Shown here in pieces: positions 17,483 through 26,468 of a DNA stretch of 40,790 nucleotides. The position numbers and the translations under genes were made by a program. The DNA lies in contig CAIZMQ010000097.1 of assembly GCA_903934135.1 (NCBI GenBank), positions 1-40,790 of the forward strand. The letters run 5' to 3'. The DNA is from an uncultured Verrucomicrobiota bacterium. Lineage in GTDB: Bacteria > Verrucomicrobiota > Verrucomicrobiia > Chthoniobacterales > JACTMZ01. Each line of letters starts with the position of its first letter. Within the stretch, counting starts at the first letter, position 1. The notes beneath the pieces are model-generated. The model was not told the DNA's origin and searched no databases. It saw nothing but the letters and a program-made list of their open reading frames with translations.

Positions 17483-19057
17483 ATGAGCCCCTTGCCCCTC
17501 GCTGCCGCCGGATCCCAGACCTCGCTCTGGATATTCCTCGCCTTCGTCGCCGCCACCCTCGTCATCACTTGGTACAGCGCGAGAAAATCCTCCGGTGCCA
17601 GCGCCTACTTCGCCGCCGGCCGCCGCATAACCGGATGGCAAAACGGCCTCGCCGTGGCTGGCGACTACATGAGCGCGGCCAGTTTTCTCGGCATCGCGGG
17701 CATGATCGCCACGAACGGCTATGACGGTTTCATGTATTCGGTCGGCTTCCTCGTGGCGTATCTGACTGTCCTGTTCGTCGTGGCCGAACCACTGCGCAAC
17801 GCCGGCAAATATACCATGGCCGACGTGCTCGCTTACCGCCTCAAGCCGCGTCCCGTCCGCGCCGCCGCGTCGCTCAGCACGCTCACCGTTTCGATCTTTT
17901 ACATGATCGCCCAAATGGTCGGCGCTGGCGTGCTCGTCCGCCAACTCATTCCTGGAGTGTCCTACGAGCTGGCCGTCATCGGCGTCGGCATCCTCATGGT
18001 TATCTATGTCGTTTTCGGCGGCATGCTCGCCACCACATGGGTGCAGATCATCAAGGCCGTTCTCCTCATGGGCGGCAGCATTCTGCTCAGCATTCTCGTG
18101 CTGCAACGCTACGACTTCGATCTCGGCAAATTCTTTTCCTCTCTTACTGCGATCACTTCGACCACGGCGGACGGCCAATCGGTGACCCGCAATTTTCTCA
18201 CCCCCGGACTCATCTTCAAAAACCCGTGGGACCAAATATCCCTCGGCATGGCACTGCTCCTCGGCACAGCCGGGCTGCCGCATATACTCATCCGTTTTTA
18301 CACCGTACCGGACGCCAAGACAGCCCGAGCAAGTGTCGTGTGGGCCATGATCATCATCGGGTTGTTCTACATCATGACCACGTTCTTCGGCTTCGGTGCG
18401 GCCAGTCTGCTCGGACCCGACCACATCGCAACCAACGGCGGCACCAACATGGCCGCGCCCGAATTGGCACGGTTTCTCGGCGGGGAAATTTTCTTCGCCT
18501 TCATCTGTGCAGTGGCTTTCGCCACCATTCTTGCCGTGGTCGCCGGACTGACCATCAGCGCGAGTACTAGTTTTGCCCACGATTTCTTCGTCAATGTTCT
18601 GCATCACGGGAAGGAACAGAAGGCGGGCGAGGAAGTCCGCGTCGCCCGCATCACCGCTTTCGTGGTCGGCGCGCTTGCCATCGTCATCGCCATTATCCTC
18701 GGTCCTTCGGTCAACGTCGCCTTCCTCGTCGGCCTCGCCTTCGCCGTGGCGGCCAGCGCCAATCTTCCCGTCATGATCTTCTCGCTCTACTGGAAGCGCT
18801 TCAATACGACCGGTGCCGTGACCGGGCTCCTCGTCGGGCTCTCCTCGAGCATTATCCTCATCCTGGTTAGCCCGGATTTCATGAAAGAGCCGCTTTTCCC
18901 GCTGAAAAATCCGGCTCTGGTCAGCGTTCCGCTTGGCTTTCTCGGTGCCTGGCTCGGCACCATTCTCTCCAAGGAAAAACCCGACGAAGCTAAATTCACC
19001 GAGTTGATGGTCCGCGCCAACACCGGCCTCGGGGCCGAGAAAGCCTCGGCACACTAA
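17483..19057 (+). CDS. actP: Sodium:solute symporter, ActP-like acetate permease
   Basis: A 524-aa permease of the SSS family with about 13 membrane helices. The conserved SSS region AYFAAGRRITGWQNGLAVAGDYMSAASFLGIAGMI lies near residues 35-70, followed by MADVLAYRL, GGMLATTWVQIIKAVLL and GTAGLPHILIRFYTV, all typical of the ActP (acetate/glycolate) subgroup. The DUF485 partner immediately upstream supports that assignment. Substrate specificity is inferred. It converges on the RNase P RNA gene, with stop and RNA 3' end about 5 bp apart. Confidence 0.88.
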   Translation: MSPLPLAAAGSQTSLWIFLAFVAATLVITWYSARKSSGASAYFAAGRRITGWQNGLAVAGDYMSAASFLGIAGMIATNGYDGFMYSVGFLVAYLTVLFVVAEPLRNAGKYTMADVLAYRLKPRPVRAAASLSTLTVSIFYMIAQMVGAGVLVRQLIPGVSYELAVIGVGILMVIYVVFGGMLATTWVQIIKAVLLMGGSILLSILVLQRYDFDLGKFFSSLTAITSTTADGQSVTRNFLTPGLIFKNPWDQISLGMALLLGTAGLPHILIRFYTVPDAKTARASVVWAMIIIGLFYIMTTFFGFGAASLLGPDHIATNGGTNMAAPELARFLGGEIFFAFICAVAFATILAVVAGLTISASTSFAHDFFVNVLHHGKEQKAGEEVRVARITAFVVGALAIVIAIILGPSVNVAFLVGLAFAVAASANLPVMIFSLYWKRFNTTGAVTGLLVGLSSSIILILVSPDFMKEPLFPLKNPALVSVPLGFLGAWLGTILSKEKPDEAKFTELMVRANTGLGAEKASAH

Positions 19058-19062
19058 TAAAA

Positions 19063-19459
19063 GGGCGGGTGACCGTAAGCCGGATTCTGTCGGACGCCGA
19101 AACGTCCGGGCGGCCATTTCTCTCGCTCCGCTTGCGCGGAACGCCCCGCTTGCGCGGGATGCGACTAATACCCGGAATGTGTCCCACTTGCGCGGGACGG
19201 CCGGGGCGGGCCGTCATTCCTGTTCTGTCTTGCACCGCACGGGGTTTGTCCTGCCATGACGATCACTCGTCACGCGGTGGGCTCTTACCCCGCCATTTCA
19301 ACCTTACCTGCCGAGGCAGGCGGTATATTTTCTGCGACACTATCCGTGGCAACGGACTTGCGTCCGCCGGCCCCGCGCTTGCGCGCGGCGTGCTGCCCCG
19401 AGGTGTCCGGACTTTCCTCTGCACGGGTAAACCGCACAGCGGCCGCCGGCCACCCGCCG
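19063..19459 (-). ncRNA. rnpB: RNase P RNA (bacterial class A)
   Basis: The catalytic RNA that trims tRNA 5' ends. On the minus strand the conserved P4 5' block GAGGAAAGTCCGGACACC lies near 19405-19425, and the 3' block GACAGAATCCGGCTTACGGT near 19073-19092. The P1 helix is formed by GGCGGGTG at the 5' end and CACCCGCC at the 3' end, which sets the boundaries. Four stems capped by the GNRA tetraloop GCAA are visible (around 19127-19140, 19145-19158, 19181-19198 and 19372-19387), consistent with class A peripheral helices. The protein subunit gene rnpA lies at 27214. Confidence 0.93.
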
Positions 19460-19514
19460 TGAACAAGCTAGGACCCTTTTGGTCCTACCGCAACCATGCA
19501 CGTAGAGAGAATAA

Positions 19515-19604
19515 GACTGAGACCTGAGTTTGAAACTTGAGTGATATTGCTCCGGCCTTCGGCCGCAACGATTCCACTCAGGTCTCAAGTTTCAGACTTC
19601 AGCC
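19515..19604. repeat. Inverted pair of TGA-heptad arrays between ispG and rnpB
   Basis: Two arrays of a 7-bp unit face each other around a GGCC-TTC-GGCC hairpin (19554-19564). The right array reads on the minus strand, starts inside the 3' end of ispG, and contains its stop codon (TGA at 0, 7, 14 and 21). The left array (19517-19543) reads on the plus strand. The two arrays are complementary over 10-12 bp, giving two mutually exclusive stems. It could act as a terminator for ispG, or as a spacer before rnpB. Confidence 0.7.
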
Positions 19605-21361
19605 TTCTCTTTCGCTTCCACCCACCGTCCCTGCTCCTTGATCAAATCAACCAAACGCTCCACCGCTTCCTCCTCCGGAATATTGAACCTCAACGCTTTC
19701 TTACCGACGTAAAGATTCACCTTGCCCGGTGCCCCGCCCACGTAGCCGAAGTCGGCATCCGCCATTTCACCCGGACCATTCACAATGCATCCCATAATGG
19801 CGATCTTCACCCCCTTCAAATGCTCGGTCGCCGCTTTGATCCGCGCTGTCGTCTCCTGCAAATTGAATAAGGTCCGCCCGCAACTTGGACAGGCCACATA
19901 GTCCGTTTTGAAAATTCGCGCCCCCACCGCTTGCAGAATATTGTAGGCCAACCGCAGCGTCTGTCCCGGCGCCTCCTCGGTGCGCAGCAGCACCGCATCG
20001 CCAATGCCGTCGCAGAGCAAAGATCCGAGGCGTGCGCTGGCCGCGAGAAGCGTACGGACAAACGGTGTTTGCGCGTCGGGGTGCGGATCCAAGGAGTCTT
20101 TGAGCAAAATGGGATGCCGCGCCTCGATCCCGGCCGCAAGCAGACGGAAGGCGGCAATGACCGGCAAGTCGATTCCGTCCTTCACCGTGACGAGGCATGC
20201 TTCCGGCCGGGCGGCCAACTTCGCCATGGCCTGCCCATCGCGCGGATCGACTTCGACCACCGGCAAATCTTCGTAGACCAACTCCGGCTGGAAATCCCCC
20301 AACCCGGAAAGCTTGTGCGCCACCGCGTCATAGTGCTGGCGCGTCACCACGACACGAGGCACTTCCTCCCCGCCAAGCGGAACACCATGGATGGTCAATT
20401 TCTCGCTGGCCCGCCGCGCGTAGGAAAATGGATCAAACGAGAACTCCACCGCACGGCACCATCCCTCGCCCTGGCCGGCCAGGAGCTGGACCAACTCCCG
20501 CGCCACCGGAATTTCATGCACGCTGTCCTCGGTCAGACTCACCCGGATGGTATCCCCGATGCCATCGGCCAAAAGCGACCCGATGCCCACGGCACTCTTG
20601 ATCCGTCCATCCTCGCCATCACCCGCCTCGGTCACACCGAGATGGATCGGATAATTCCAATCTGGTCCTTCGGCCGCCAAGCGCGCGGCAAGAAGGCGGT
20701 AAGCGGCAATCATGACCTTCGGATTCGAGGCCTTCATGGAGAAGACGAGGTCATGGTAATCCTTCTCCCTCGCGAGCCGGGCAAACTCCAGCGCACTTTC
20801 CACCATGCCGAGCGGCGTATCGCCGTAGCGGTTCATAATCCGGTCGCTCAGCGAACCGTGATTCGTGCCGATGCGCATGGCGATGCCGCGCGTCCGGCAC
20901 AATTCGACCAAGGGCGCGAATTTTTCCCGGATACGCCCGATCTCGGCCGCATATTGCTCGTCGCTGTATTCGCGCACCACGAATTTTTTCGAGTCGGCAT
21001 AGTTGCCCGGGTTGACCCGCACCTTGTCCACCCACTTGGCGGACTCGAGCGCCGCGTCGGGCTTGAAATGAATGTCGGCCACCAAAGGCACGTCGCAGCC
21101 GCGCGCCCGCAATCCGTCGCGGATCGCTTGCAAGTTCCGTGCGTCCTTCACCGTCGGTGCGGTGATGCGCACGATTTCGCAGCCCACGTCAGCCAGATCC
21201 GTCGACTCTCGGATACAGGCCTGCGTATCCATCGTGTCGCAGGTGATCATCGACTGCACCCGCACTAGGTTGTCCCCGCCGACACCCACCTTGCCGACCT
21301 GCACCGCCCGGCTGCGCCGGCGCTCGGGGTAAAAAGGAAGCGGCAATTCGTGATCGCTCAT
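19592..21361 (-). CDS. ispG: 4-hydroxy-3-methylbut-2-enyl-diphosphate synthase (long form)
   Basis: A 589-aa enzyme of the MEP isoprenoid pathway. It reduces 2-C-methyl-D-erythritol 2,4-cyclodiphosphate to HMBPP with a [4Fe-4S] cluster. The TIM-barrel N-terminus shows VGGDNLVRVQSMITCDTMDT and ADIHFKPDAALES, then KVRVNPGNYAD. The C-terminal cluster domain has CPSCGR (491-494) and CIVNGPGE (C525), the three cysteine ligands. At 589 aa it is much longer than the 350-400 aa proteobacterial enzyme and carries the extra middle domain seen in Chlamydia, Bacteroidetes and plants. ATG 21361 has no Shine-Dalgarno. It follows rseP by 52 bp in the same direction. Confidence 0.95.
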   Translation of the reverse strand: MSDHELPLPFYPERRRSRAVQVGKVGVGGDNLVRVQSMITCDTMDTQACIRESTDLADVGCEIVRITAPTVKDARNLQAIRDGLRARGCDVPLVADIHFKPDAALESAKWVDKVRVNPGNYADSKKFVVREYSDEQYAAEIGRIREKFAPLVELCRTRGIAMRIGTNHGSLSDRIMNRYGDTPLGMVESALEFARLAREKDYHDLVFSMKASNPKVMIAAYRLLAARLAAEGPDWNYPIHLGVTEAGDGEDGRIKSAVGIGSLLADGIGDTIRVSLTEDSVHEIPVARELVQLLAGQGEGWCRAVEFSFDPFSYARRASEKLTIHGVPLGGEEVPRVVVTRQHYDAVAHKLSGLGDFQPELVYEDLPVVEVDPRDGQAMAKLAARPEACLVTVKDGIDLPVIAAFRLLAAGIEARHPILLKDSLDPHPDAQTPFVRTLLAASARLGSLLCDGIGDAVLLRTEEAPGQTLRLAYNILQAVGARIFKTDYVACPSCGRTLFNLQETTARIKAATEHLKGVKIAIMGCIVNGPGEMADADFGYVGGAPGKVNLYVGKKALRFNIPEEEAVERLVDLIKEQGRWVEAKEKAEV

Positions 21362-21380
21362 GGCTCGCAGAGTTTCTTTC

Positions 21381-21410
21381 CCTCAACCCTCAACTCTCAA
21401 CCCTCAACTA
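21381..21410 (-). repeat. TGA-heptad array between rseP and ispG
   Basis: On the minus strand four successive 7-bp units (GTTGAGG/GTTGAGA) directly follow the rseP stop codon and fill most of the 52-bp gap before ispG. TGA occurs every 7 bp, so all three frames are stopped. Confidence 0.8.
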
Positions 21411-21413
21411 CCA

Positions 21414-22826
21414 TCAAGGCTTCGGCGTAAATTTCAACTCCGCCGGCGGTTCTTCCTTTCCGCGCCACGGCAAATCCTGCACGTCGAAAAACGTGATGTA
21501 GAGCATGTAGCCGATGATGAGGAAGGCGAAGCCGCTTTGGACAACTTCCAGCACGCGCACGTTGATCGGTTTGCGCCGGATCGCCTCGATGATGGCCAGC
21601 GTGATGTGCCCGCCGTCGAGCACGGGAATGGGCAGAAGGTTGAGCAGGGCGAGATTGACGTTGAGCACGACACTGAACCACAGGGCCAGGCGCCAGCCGT
21701 CCGGCGACTCGAAGAGCAGGTAGTAGATGCGCATGATCCCCACCGGGCCGCTCAAATGCTCGGCCTTGATATCACTGCGCGGCGAGAAGACCGCCGACAA
21801 GGTGTCAACCATGGTACGCACACTGCCGACCACCAGTTGGATCGGGTTGGGATGTTCGAGCACGGTGACCCCACGGTCGTCCCACAAAATTCCAACCCGC
21901 GGCTTGTCCTCGCCCTCGGGAACCAGCGGCGTGACAGCCAACTGCAATGTCTCGTCGCCGCGCTGCACGGTGAGGTCAATCGGCTCCCCCGCCGGGTGCG
22001 TGTTGAGGAAGATGGAAAGCGAGGCCAGGCTGAGCAAAGGCTCGCCATCCACCGCAGTGATCAGATCGCGCGGACGGATCCCCGCGGCGGCGGCCGGACT
22101 GTCGGGGAAAACTTTCGCCACCATCGGCGTGGTCGCCGGTAGAATGCCGATCTGGCGCAGCGGTCGTCGCCCCCAGCCCTCGCGCTCCGGCGTGACCGGC
22201 TCGACTTCAACCGTCTGGACGGTGCCGTTACGCTCGAATTTGACCGGAATAAGCGGCTCTTCGCTCCGCACCACATTCCATGTGACGCTCTGACGCATGT
22301 TGCCCATACCGGCGAATTTCGTGACGGGGTGACGGTTGACCTCGAGAATTTTGTCGCCCGGCTCCAAACCGGCCTTGGCCGCGGGTCCGTCGGGCAGCAC
22401 GTAACCGATCACCGTCGTCGTCTCAGCCTGGCTGACCGGGCGGCCGACCGCCCACACAATCACCGCGCAGAGGAGCGCCAAAGTCATGCTGGCCACGGGG
22501 CCGGACACCGCGACAATGATTTTGTCCAGAGCTGTCACCGGCGGCAAAGCCGCGCGGTCATGCCGGCTGCCACCTTCCACCGCTTCCATCGGCGCGAGTT
22601 GGGGTAGCGCGACAAATCCGCCGGCCGGAATGGACCCGAGGCTGTATTCCACGCCGCCGATCGTCTTTTTCCAGATCGGCTTGCCGAACCAGATGCCGAA
22701 TTTTTCCACCACCAGCCCGCGCCAGCGCGCAGCCAGGAAGTGGCCCAGTTCGTGGGCGATGATGATGAGGTTAAAAAGAAGCAGGACCTCCAAAAGGATT
22801 CCCGCCACGCGGAGATAGTCAGCCAT
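21414..22826 (-). CDS. rseP: Site-2 protease RseP/YaeL family
   Basis: A 470-aa intramembrane zinc metalloprotease, which in its family cleaves anti-sigma factors and remnant signal peptides within the inner membrane. The zinc motif HELGH (25-29) lies in the first membrane helix, followed by the GSIPAGGFV strand. Two PDZ domains lie in the periplasmic loop (about 140-215, DGPAAKAGLEPGDKILEVN; and about 225-310, DSPAAAAGIRPRDLITAVDG). The third zinc ligand is in LDGGH (D404), and a final helix closes the fold. ATG 22826 is preferred because the first helix follows directly. In many bacteria rseP neighbours isoprenoid and outer-membrane genes, as it neighbours ispG here. Confidence 0.94.
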   Translation of the reverse strand: MADYLRVAGILLEVLLLFNLIIIAHELGHFLAARWRGLVVEKFGIWFGKPIWKKTIGGVEYSLGSIPAGGFVALPQLAPMEAVEGGSRHDRAALPPVTALDKIIVAVSGPVASMTLALLCAVIVWAVGRPVSQAETTTVIGYVLPDGPAAKAGLEPGDKILEVNRHPVTKFAGMGNMRQSVTWNVVRSEEPLIPVKFERNGTVQTVEVEPVTPEREGWGRRPLRQIGILPATTPMVAKVFPDSPAAAAGIRPRDLITAVDGEPLLSLASLSIFLNTHPAGEPIDLTVQRGDETLQLAVTPLVPEGEDKPRVGILWDDRGVTVLEHPNPIQLVVGSVRTMVDTLSAVFSPRSDIKAEHLSGPVGIMRIYYLLFESPDGWRLALWFSVVLNVNLALLNLLPIPVLDGGHITLAIIEAIRRKPINVRVLEVVQSGFAFLIIGYMLYITFFDVQDLPWRGKEEPPAELKFTPKP

Positions 22827-22861
22827 GGGAAAACAAGACCATAGCACACCGCCCGCCATCT

Positions 22862-23671
22862 TCACCCCCCAATTACACCCGCCTCACCGGCAAAGGCCCG
22901 CAAGTCGGACGGCAACCCGCACTGCACCTCCGCGATATCCCTACCGACCGGAAAACGGAGCACCGCGGCGTGCAAGGCATGCCGTGGGAGAAGCAACTCC
23001 ATTGCGAGCTGCGGCGTCCACCCGGTTTCGATAAATTCAAGGTAGGCCGCACCCTCCCGGCCACCGTAAATTTTATCCCCGACCAGCGGATATCCCGCAT
23101 GGGCCAGATGCACCCGGATCTGGTGCGTCCGCCCTGTCTTCGGCTCGGCACGCACCAAGGCAAACTTTTTCCCGTCCCGCTCGAAGCGCCTCACCAAAGT
23201 CACATCGGTCCGCGCTGCCGCCCCGCGCGGATCGATGCAGCGCTTCAACCAGACGGGTGACTCGCGGACCTCGCCCTGACGGATGATCGGCGCATCGATC
23301 GTTGTCTCACCCCACTCCGGCCAGCCCCGCACAAGGGCGAAATATTCTTTGCCGATCAGGCCGCGCTGCATGACCAGACCCAGGGCGCGGGCGCGCTCCG
23401 GCGTCAGCGCCAGCAAAACAAGCCCACTCGTCTCCCGATCCAGCCGCGTGATGATGGAGAGCTGCCCCCGGTTGGCCAACTCATAGGCCAGCAATTGCCG
23501 CAAACCGTCCCATAAAGTTGGCGCACCATCCGGCCGCGTCGGATGCGTGAGCAGACCCGCCGGCTTGTCCACGACGATCCAGTCACTCCCCTCTGCCACC
23601 ACGTGGAAGTTGTCTTGCGCGATCCGTGCCGAACGGAAAACCTCATCCTTTCCATGATCAGCCTGCGCCAT
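22862..23671 (-). CDS. RluA-family pseudouridine synthase
   Basis: A 269-aa enzyme that isomerises specific uridines in rRNA or tRNA. The catalytic motif is RLDRETSGL (Asp78), preceded by VVDKPAGLLTHPT. Further conserved blocks are GKEYFALVRG, ALVRAEPKTGRTHQIRVHLAHAGYPLVGD and the final LLPRHALHAAVLRFPVG. There is no S4 domain. ATG 23671 overlaps the divergently transcribed ABC gene start (23654) by 18 bp; an internal GTG near codon 24 would remove the overlap. The exact RNA target cannot be assigned. Confidence 0.9.
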   Translation of the reverse strand: MAQADHGKDEVFRSARIAQDNFHVVAEGSDWIVVDKPAGLLTHPTRPDGAPTLWDGLRQLLAYELANRGQLSIITRLDRETSGLVLLALTPERARALGLVMQRGLIGKEYFALVRGWPEWGETTIDAPIIRQGEVRESPVWLKRCIDPRGAAARTDVTLVRRFERDGKKFALVRAEPKTGRTHQIRVHLAHAGYPLVGDKIYGGREGAAYLEFIETGWTPQLAMELLLPRHALHAAVLRFPVGRDIAEVQCGLPSDLRAFAGEAGVIGG

Positions 23672-24319
23672 GTCTCCCGCCTTTATCCCTCGCCCGGCGG
23701 GGAAGTGCACGCCTTGCGGGATGTCTCCCTCGAAATTGCCCCGCATTCGTTCTGTGCAGTGACCGGACCAAGCGGCTGCGGCAAAAGCACCCTGCTCAAC
23801 CTGCTGGGCGGACTCGATCAACCGTCCTCCGGAGAGATCTCCGTCGACGGACTCCCTTTGCACACCGCGGATGAACACGCGCTGACCGCCTACCGCCGCG
23901 AACGTTTGGGCATCATCTTCCAATTTTTCAACCTCCTGCCGGCCATGACCGCCGTGGAGAATGTCGAACTTCCGCTCCTCCTGCGCGGCGACCGGGCCAA
24001 GGAGGCCCGCACCCGGGCCGGCGAGATGCTCAAGTTGGTCGGGCTGACCCCGAGGACTGACGCCTTTCCCCACCAAATGAGCGGGGGCGAAATGCAACGC
24101 GCCGCCGTGGCCCGCGCCCTGGTCCATCGTCCGGCCCTCCTCCTGGCCGACGAACCGACGGGAAATCTCGACTCGGCCAATGCCGCGCGCGTCCTCGAAC
24201 TGTTCCAAAAGATTGCCTCCCAGCGCCTCGCCACCCTAATAATGGTGACCCACAGCCCCGAAGCCGCCGCCGCGGCCGAGCGGCAAATCCCGATGATGGA
24301 CGGCCGGTTGTCCTCCTGA
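23654..24319 (+). CDS. LolD-like ABC transporter ATP-binding protein, no permease nearby
   Basis: A 221-aa ATPase with Walker A GPSGCGKST (38-46), Q-loop IIFQFFNLLPAM, signature MSGGE (142-146), Walker [14 protein letters not shown] and the H-loop MVTHSPEA. It belongs to the LolD/MacB/FtsE branch. The permease subunit is not adjacent; the next gene, 21 bp downstream, is lpxC-fabZ. This position would fit a role in lipoprotein or lipid export to the outer membrane, but that is inference. ATG 23654 is chosen since the domain begins there. Confidence 0.88.
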   Translation: MISLRHVSRLYPSPGGEVHALRDVSLEIAPHSFCAVTGPSGCGKSTLLNLLGGLDQPSSGEISVDGLPLHTADEHALTAYRRERLGIIFQFFNLLPAMTAVENVELPLLLRGDRAKEARTRAGEMLKLVGLTPRTDAFPHQMSGGEMQRAAVARALVHRPALLLADEPTGNLDSANAARVLELFQKIASQRLATLIMVTHSPEAAAAAERQIPMMDGRLSS

Positions 24320-24340
24320 CGCCCACTGTCCACCCTGCCC

Positions 24341-25648
24341 ATGCAAAAACAACACACCCTGGCCAGCCCCGCCTCGCTCGCGGGCGTTTCGCTCCACACC
24401 GGAGAAAAAGTCACCCTCACCGTCCACCCGGCCCCCGTCGATTACGGCTTCAAATTCCGTCGCACCGACCTCAAAGATCAGCCGACCATCGACGCCCTCG
24501 CCGCCAATGTCCGCACCGTCGAGCGCGCCACCACCCTTGTCGAAGGCAACGTCAAGGTCCACACCGTCGAACACATTCTCTCCGCCCTCACTGGCCTCGG
24601 CGTGGACAACGCGCTCATCGAGATGGACGCCAACGAGCCGCCTATCGGCGACGGTAGCGGCGCGCCCTACGTCGCGCTGATCAAGAACGCCGGCATCGTC
24701 GAACAGGATGCCCCCCGCCGCTATTGCGAAATCCGCGAGCCCGTCGCCATCCAGACGAAAAACGGCTCCATCCTGGTCATCCTGCCCGACACCAAATTCC
24801 GCGTCTCCTGCACCCAAGCCGGCCCCAACGGCAACCACACGCAATACCTCAGCCTCGAGATTACCCCCGAGGTTTACGAAAAGGAAATTGCCCCCGCCCG
24901 CACCTTCGTCCACTACGAGGACGTCGAGCCGCTCATGGAGAAAGGCCTCATCCGCGGCGGCAGCCTCGAAAATGCCATTGTCATCCGCGACAACTCCGTG
25001 CTGAGCAAAGAGCCGCTCCGTTTTCCTGACGAATTCGTCCGCCACAAGATCCTCGATATCATTGGCGACCTTGCCCTCGTCGGACGTCCGCTGCTCGGAC
25101 ACGTCGTCGCCGTGCGCCCCGGACACGGACCCAACACCGAACTCGCCGTGGCCATCGCCAAGGAACACGCCAAAATGATGGCCATGATCCCGCCGGCCCG
25201 ACTCCCCGTCGGCGAGCGCGTCCTCTCCACCACGGAGATCATGAAGATCCTCCCGCACCGTTATCCGTTCCTCATGGTCGACCGCATCGTCGCCTTCGAG
25301 GGCGACACCAAGTGCACCGGCGTCAAATCGGTCACCATCAACGAACCCTTCTTCCAAGGCCACTTCCCGAACCATCCGGTCATGCCCGGCGTGCTGCAAG
25401 TCGAAGCCATGGCCCAAGTCGCCAGCATCCTCATGATGCTCAACACCCAGAACTCCGGCAAAATCGGCTACTTCATGAGCGCGGACGAAGTGAAATTCCG
25501 CAAACCCGTTTTCCCGGGCGACACCCTCTTCATCCATTGCGAATTGACCCGCTCCCGCAAGACCATGGCCCGCGCCGCGTGCTCCTGCACGGTCAACGGC
25601 GAAATCGTGAGCGAAGGCATCCTCCTCTTCGGCCTCGTCTCGGAATGA
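24341..25648 (+). CDS. lpxC-fabZ: Bifunctional UDP-3-O-acyl-GlcNAc deacetylase / 3-hydroxyacyl-ACP dehydratase
   Basis: A 435-aa fusion of two enzymes. LpxC (about residues 1-285) makes the committed step of lipid A synthesis; its zinc ligands are H78 (HTVEH), H235 and D239 (HKILD), and the catalytic His is H263. FabZ (about 295-435) dehydrates 3-hydroxyacyl-ACP; it shows [23 protein letters not shown] (catalytic H341) and VEAMAQ (E355). The two draw on the same 3-hydroxyacyl-ACP pool, so fusion may balance lipid A against phospholipid. The fusion is known from Bacteroidetes and relatives. The stop overlaps the lpxA start by 4 bp (ATGA). Confidence 0.96.
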   Translation: MQKQHTLASPASLAGVSLHTGEKVTLTVHPAPVDYGFKFRRTDLKDQPTIDALAANVRTVERATTLVEGNVKVHTVEHILSALTGLGVDNALIEMDANEPPIGDGSGAPYVALIKNAGIVEQDAPRRYCEIREPVAIQTKNGSILVILPDTKFRVSCTQAGPNGNHTQYLSLEITPEVYEKEIAPARTFVHYEDVEPLMEKGLIRGGSLENAIVIRDNSVLSKEPLRFPDEFVRHKILDIIGDLALVGRPLLGHVVAVRPGHGPNTELAVAIAKEHAKMMAMIPPARLPVGERVLSTTEIMKILPHRYPFLMVDRIVAFEGDTKCTGVKSVTINEPFFQGHFPNHPVMPGVLQVEAMAQVASILMMLNTQNSGKIGYFMSADEVKFRKPVFPGDTLFIHCELTRSRKTMARAACSCTVNGEIVSEGILLFGLVSE

Positions 25649-26412
25649 TCCACCCGACTGCCATCGTCGATCCGTCGGCCGAAATCCATGCCGGCGCCCG
25701 CATCGGCCCCTACTGCATCGTCGGACCCCACGCCGTCATCGGCGAAGACACCGAACTCCAGCACCACGTCACCGTGATGGGCCCGACCACCATCGGCCGC
25801 GGCAATTTCTTTTTCGCCTACACCTCCATCGGACAAAAAACGCAGGACCTCAAATACGCCGGGGAACCGACCTACCTCGAAATCGGCGACGGCAATACCT
25901 TCCGCGAATTCAGCACGGTCAACCGCGGCACCTTGCCCGGCACGAAAACCATCGTCGGCAGCGGCGGGAACTTTCTCGCCTACTCGCACATCGCCCACGA
26001 CTGCGTGGTCGGCGATCATGTCATCTTTTCCAACAACGGCACCCTGGCTGGACACGTCAAAGTCGGCGACCACACCATCCTCGGCGGGCTCGCCGCCATC
26101 CACCAATTCTGCCGCGTCGGCCGCTACGCCATCGCCGGCGGCTGCTCCAAGCTCGTGCAGGACCTCCCCCCGTTCTTCATCGCCGACGGCAACCCCGCCG
26201 AAGTACGCGGCATCAACCAAGTAGGACTCGAACGCGCCGGCTTCGCGCCGGAAACCATCCGCGCCCTCAAAGAGGCCTACCGCATCCTCTACCGCGGTAA
26301 ACTCAATGTGAAACAAGCGGTCGAAACCATGCGCCGCGAACTCCCCGACCTCAGCGAAGTGACCGAAGTCTGCGACTTCATCGAATCAAGCGAGCGCGGC
26401 ATCATCCGCTAA
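25645..26412 (+). CDS. lpxA: UDP-N-acetylglucosamine acyltransferase
   Basis: A 255-aa enzyme of the first step of lipid A synthesis, in the cytoplasm. The N-terminus is a left-handed beta-helix of hexapeptide repeats ([26 protein letters not shown] and onward). The catalytic His is in SHIAHDCVVGD, and the C-terminal helical domain carries GLERAGFAPETIRALKEAYRILYR. Start ATG 25645 is in an ATGA overlap with lpxC-fabZ. No lpxD or lpxB is in the window. Confidence 0.96.
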   Translation: MIHPTAIVDPSAEIHAGARIGPYCIVGPHAVIGEDTELQHHVTVMGPTTIGRGNFFFAYTSIGQKTQDLKYAGEPTYLEIGDGNTFREFSTVNRGTLPGTKTIVGSGGNFLAYSHIAHDCVVGDHVIFSNNGTLAGHVKVGDHTILGGLAAIHQFCRVGRYAIAGGCSKLVQDLPPFFIADGNPAEVRGINQVGLERAGFAPETIRALKEAYRILYRGKLNVKQAVETMRRELPDLSEVTEVCDFIESSERGIIR

Positions 26413-26468
26413 GCGCATTCCCGCGGCACGGTGGACCTTGCGCCCGCCGACCGCAACGCCCCCCCCAC

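Noticed and set aside
22862-24208. Extended RluA start at 24208
   Set aside because: The added 179 residues run antisense through the LolD-like ATPase and lack any RluA sequence; the family starts near 23671.
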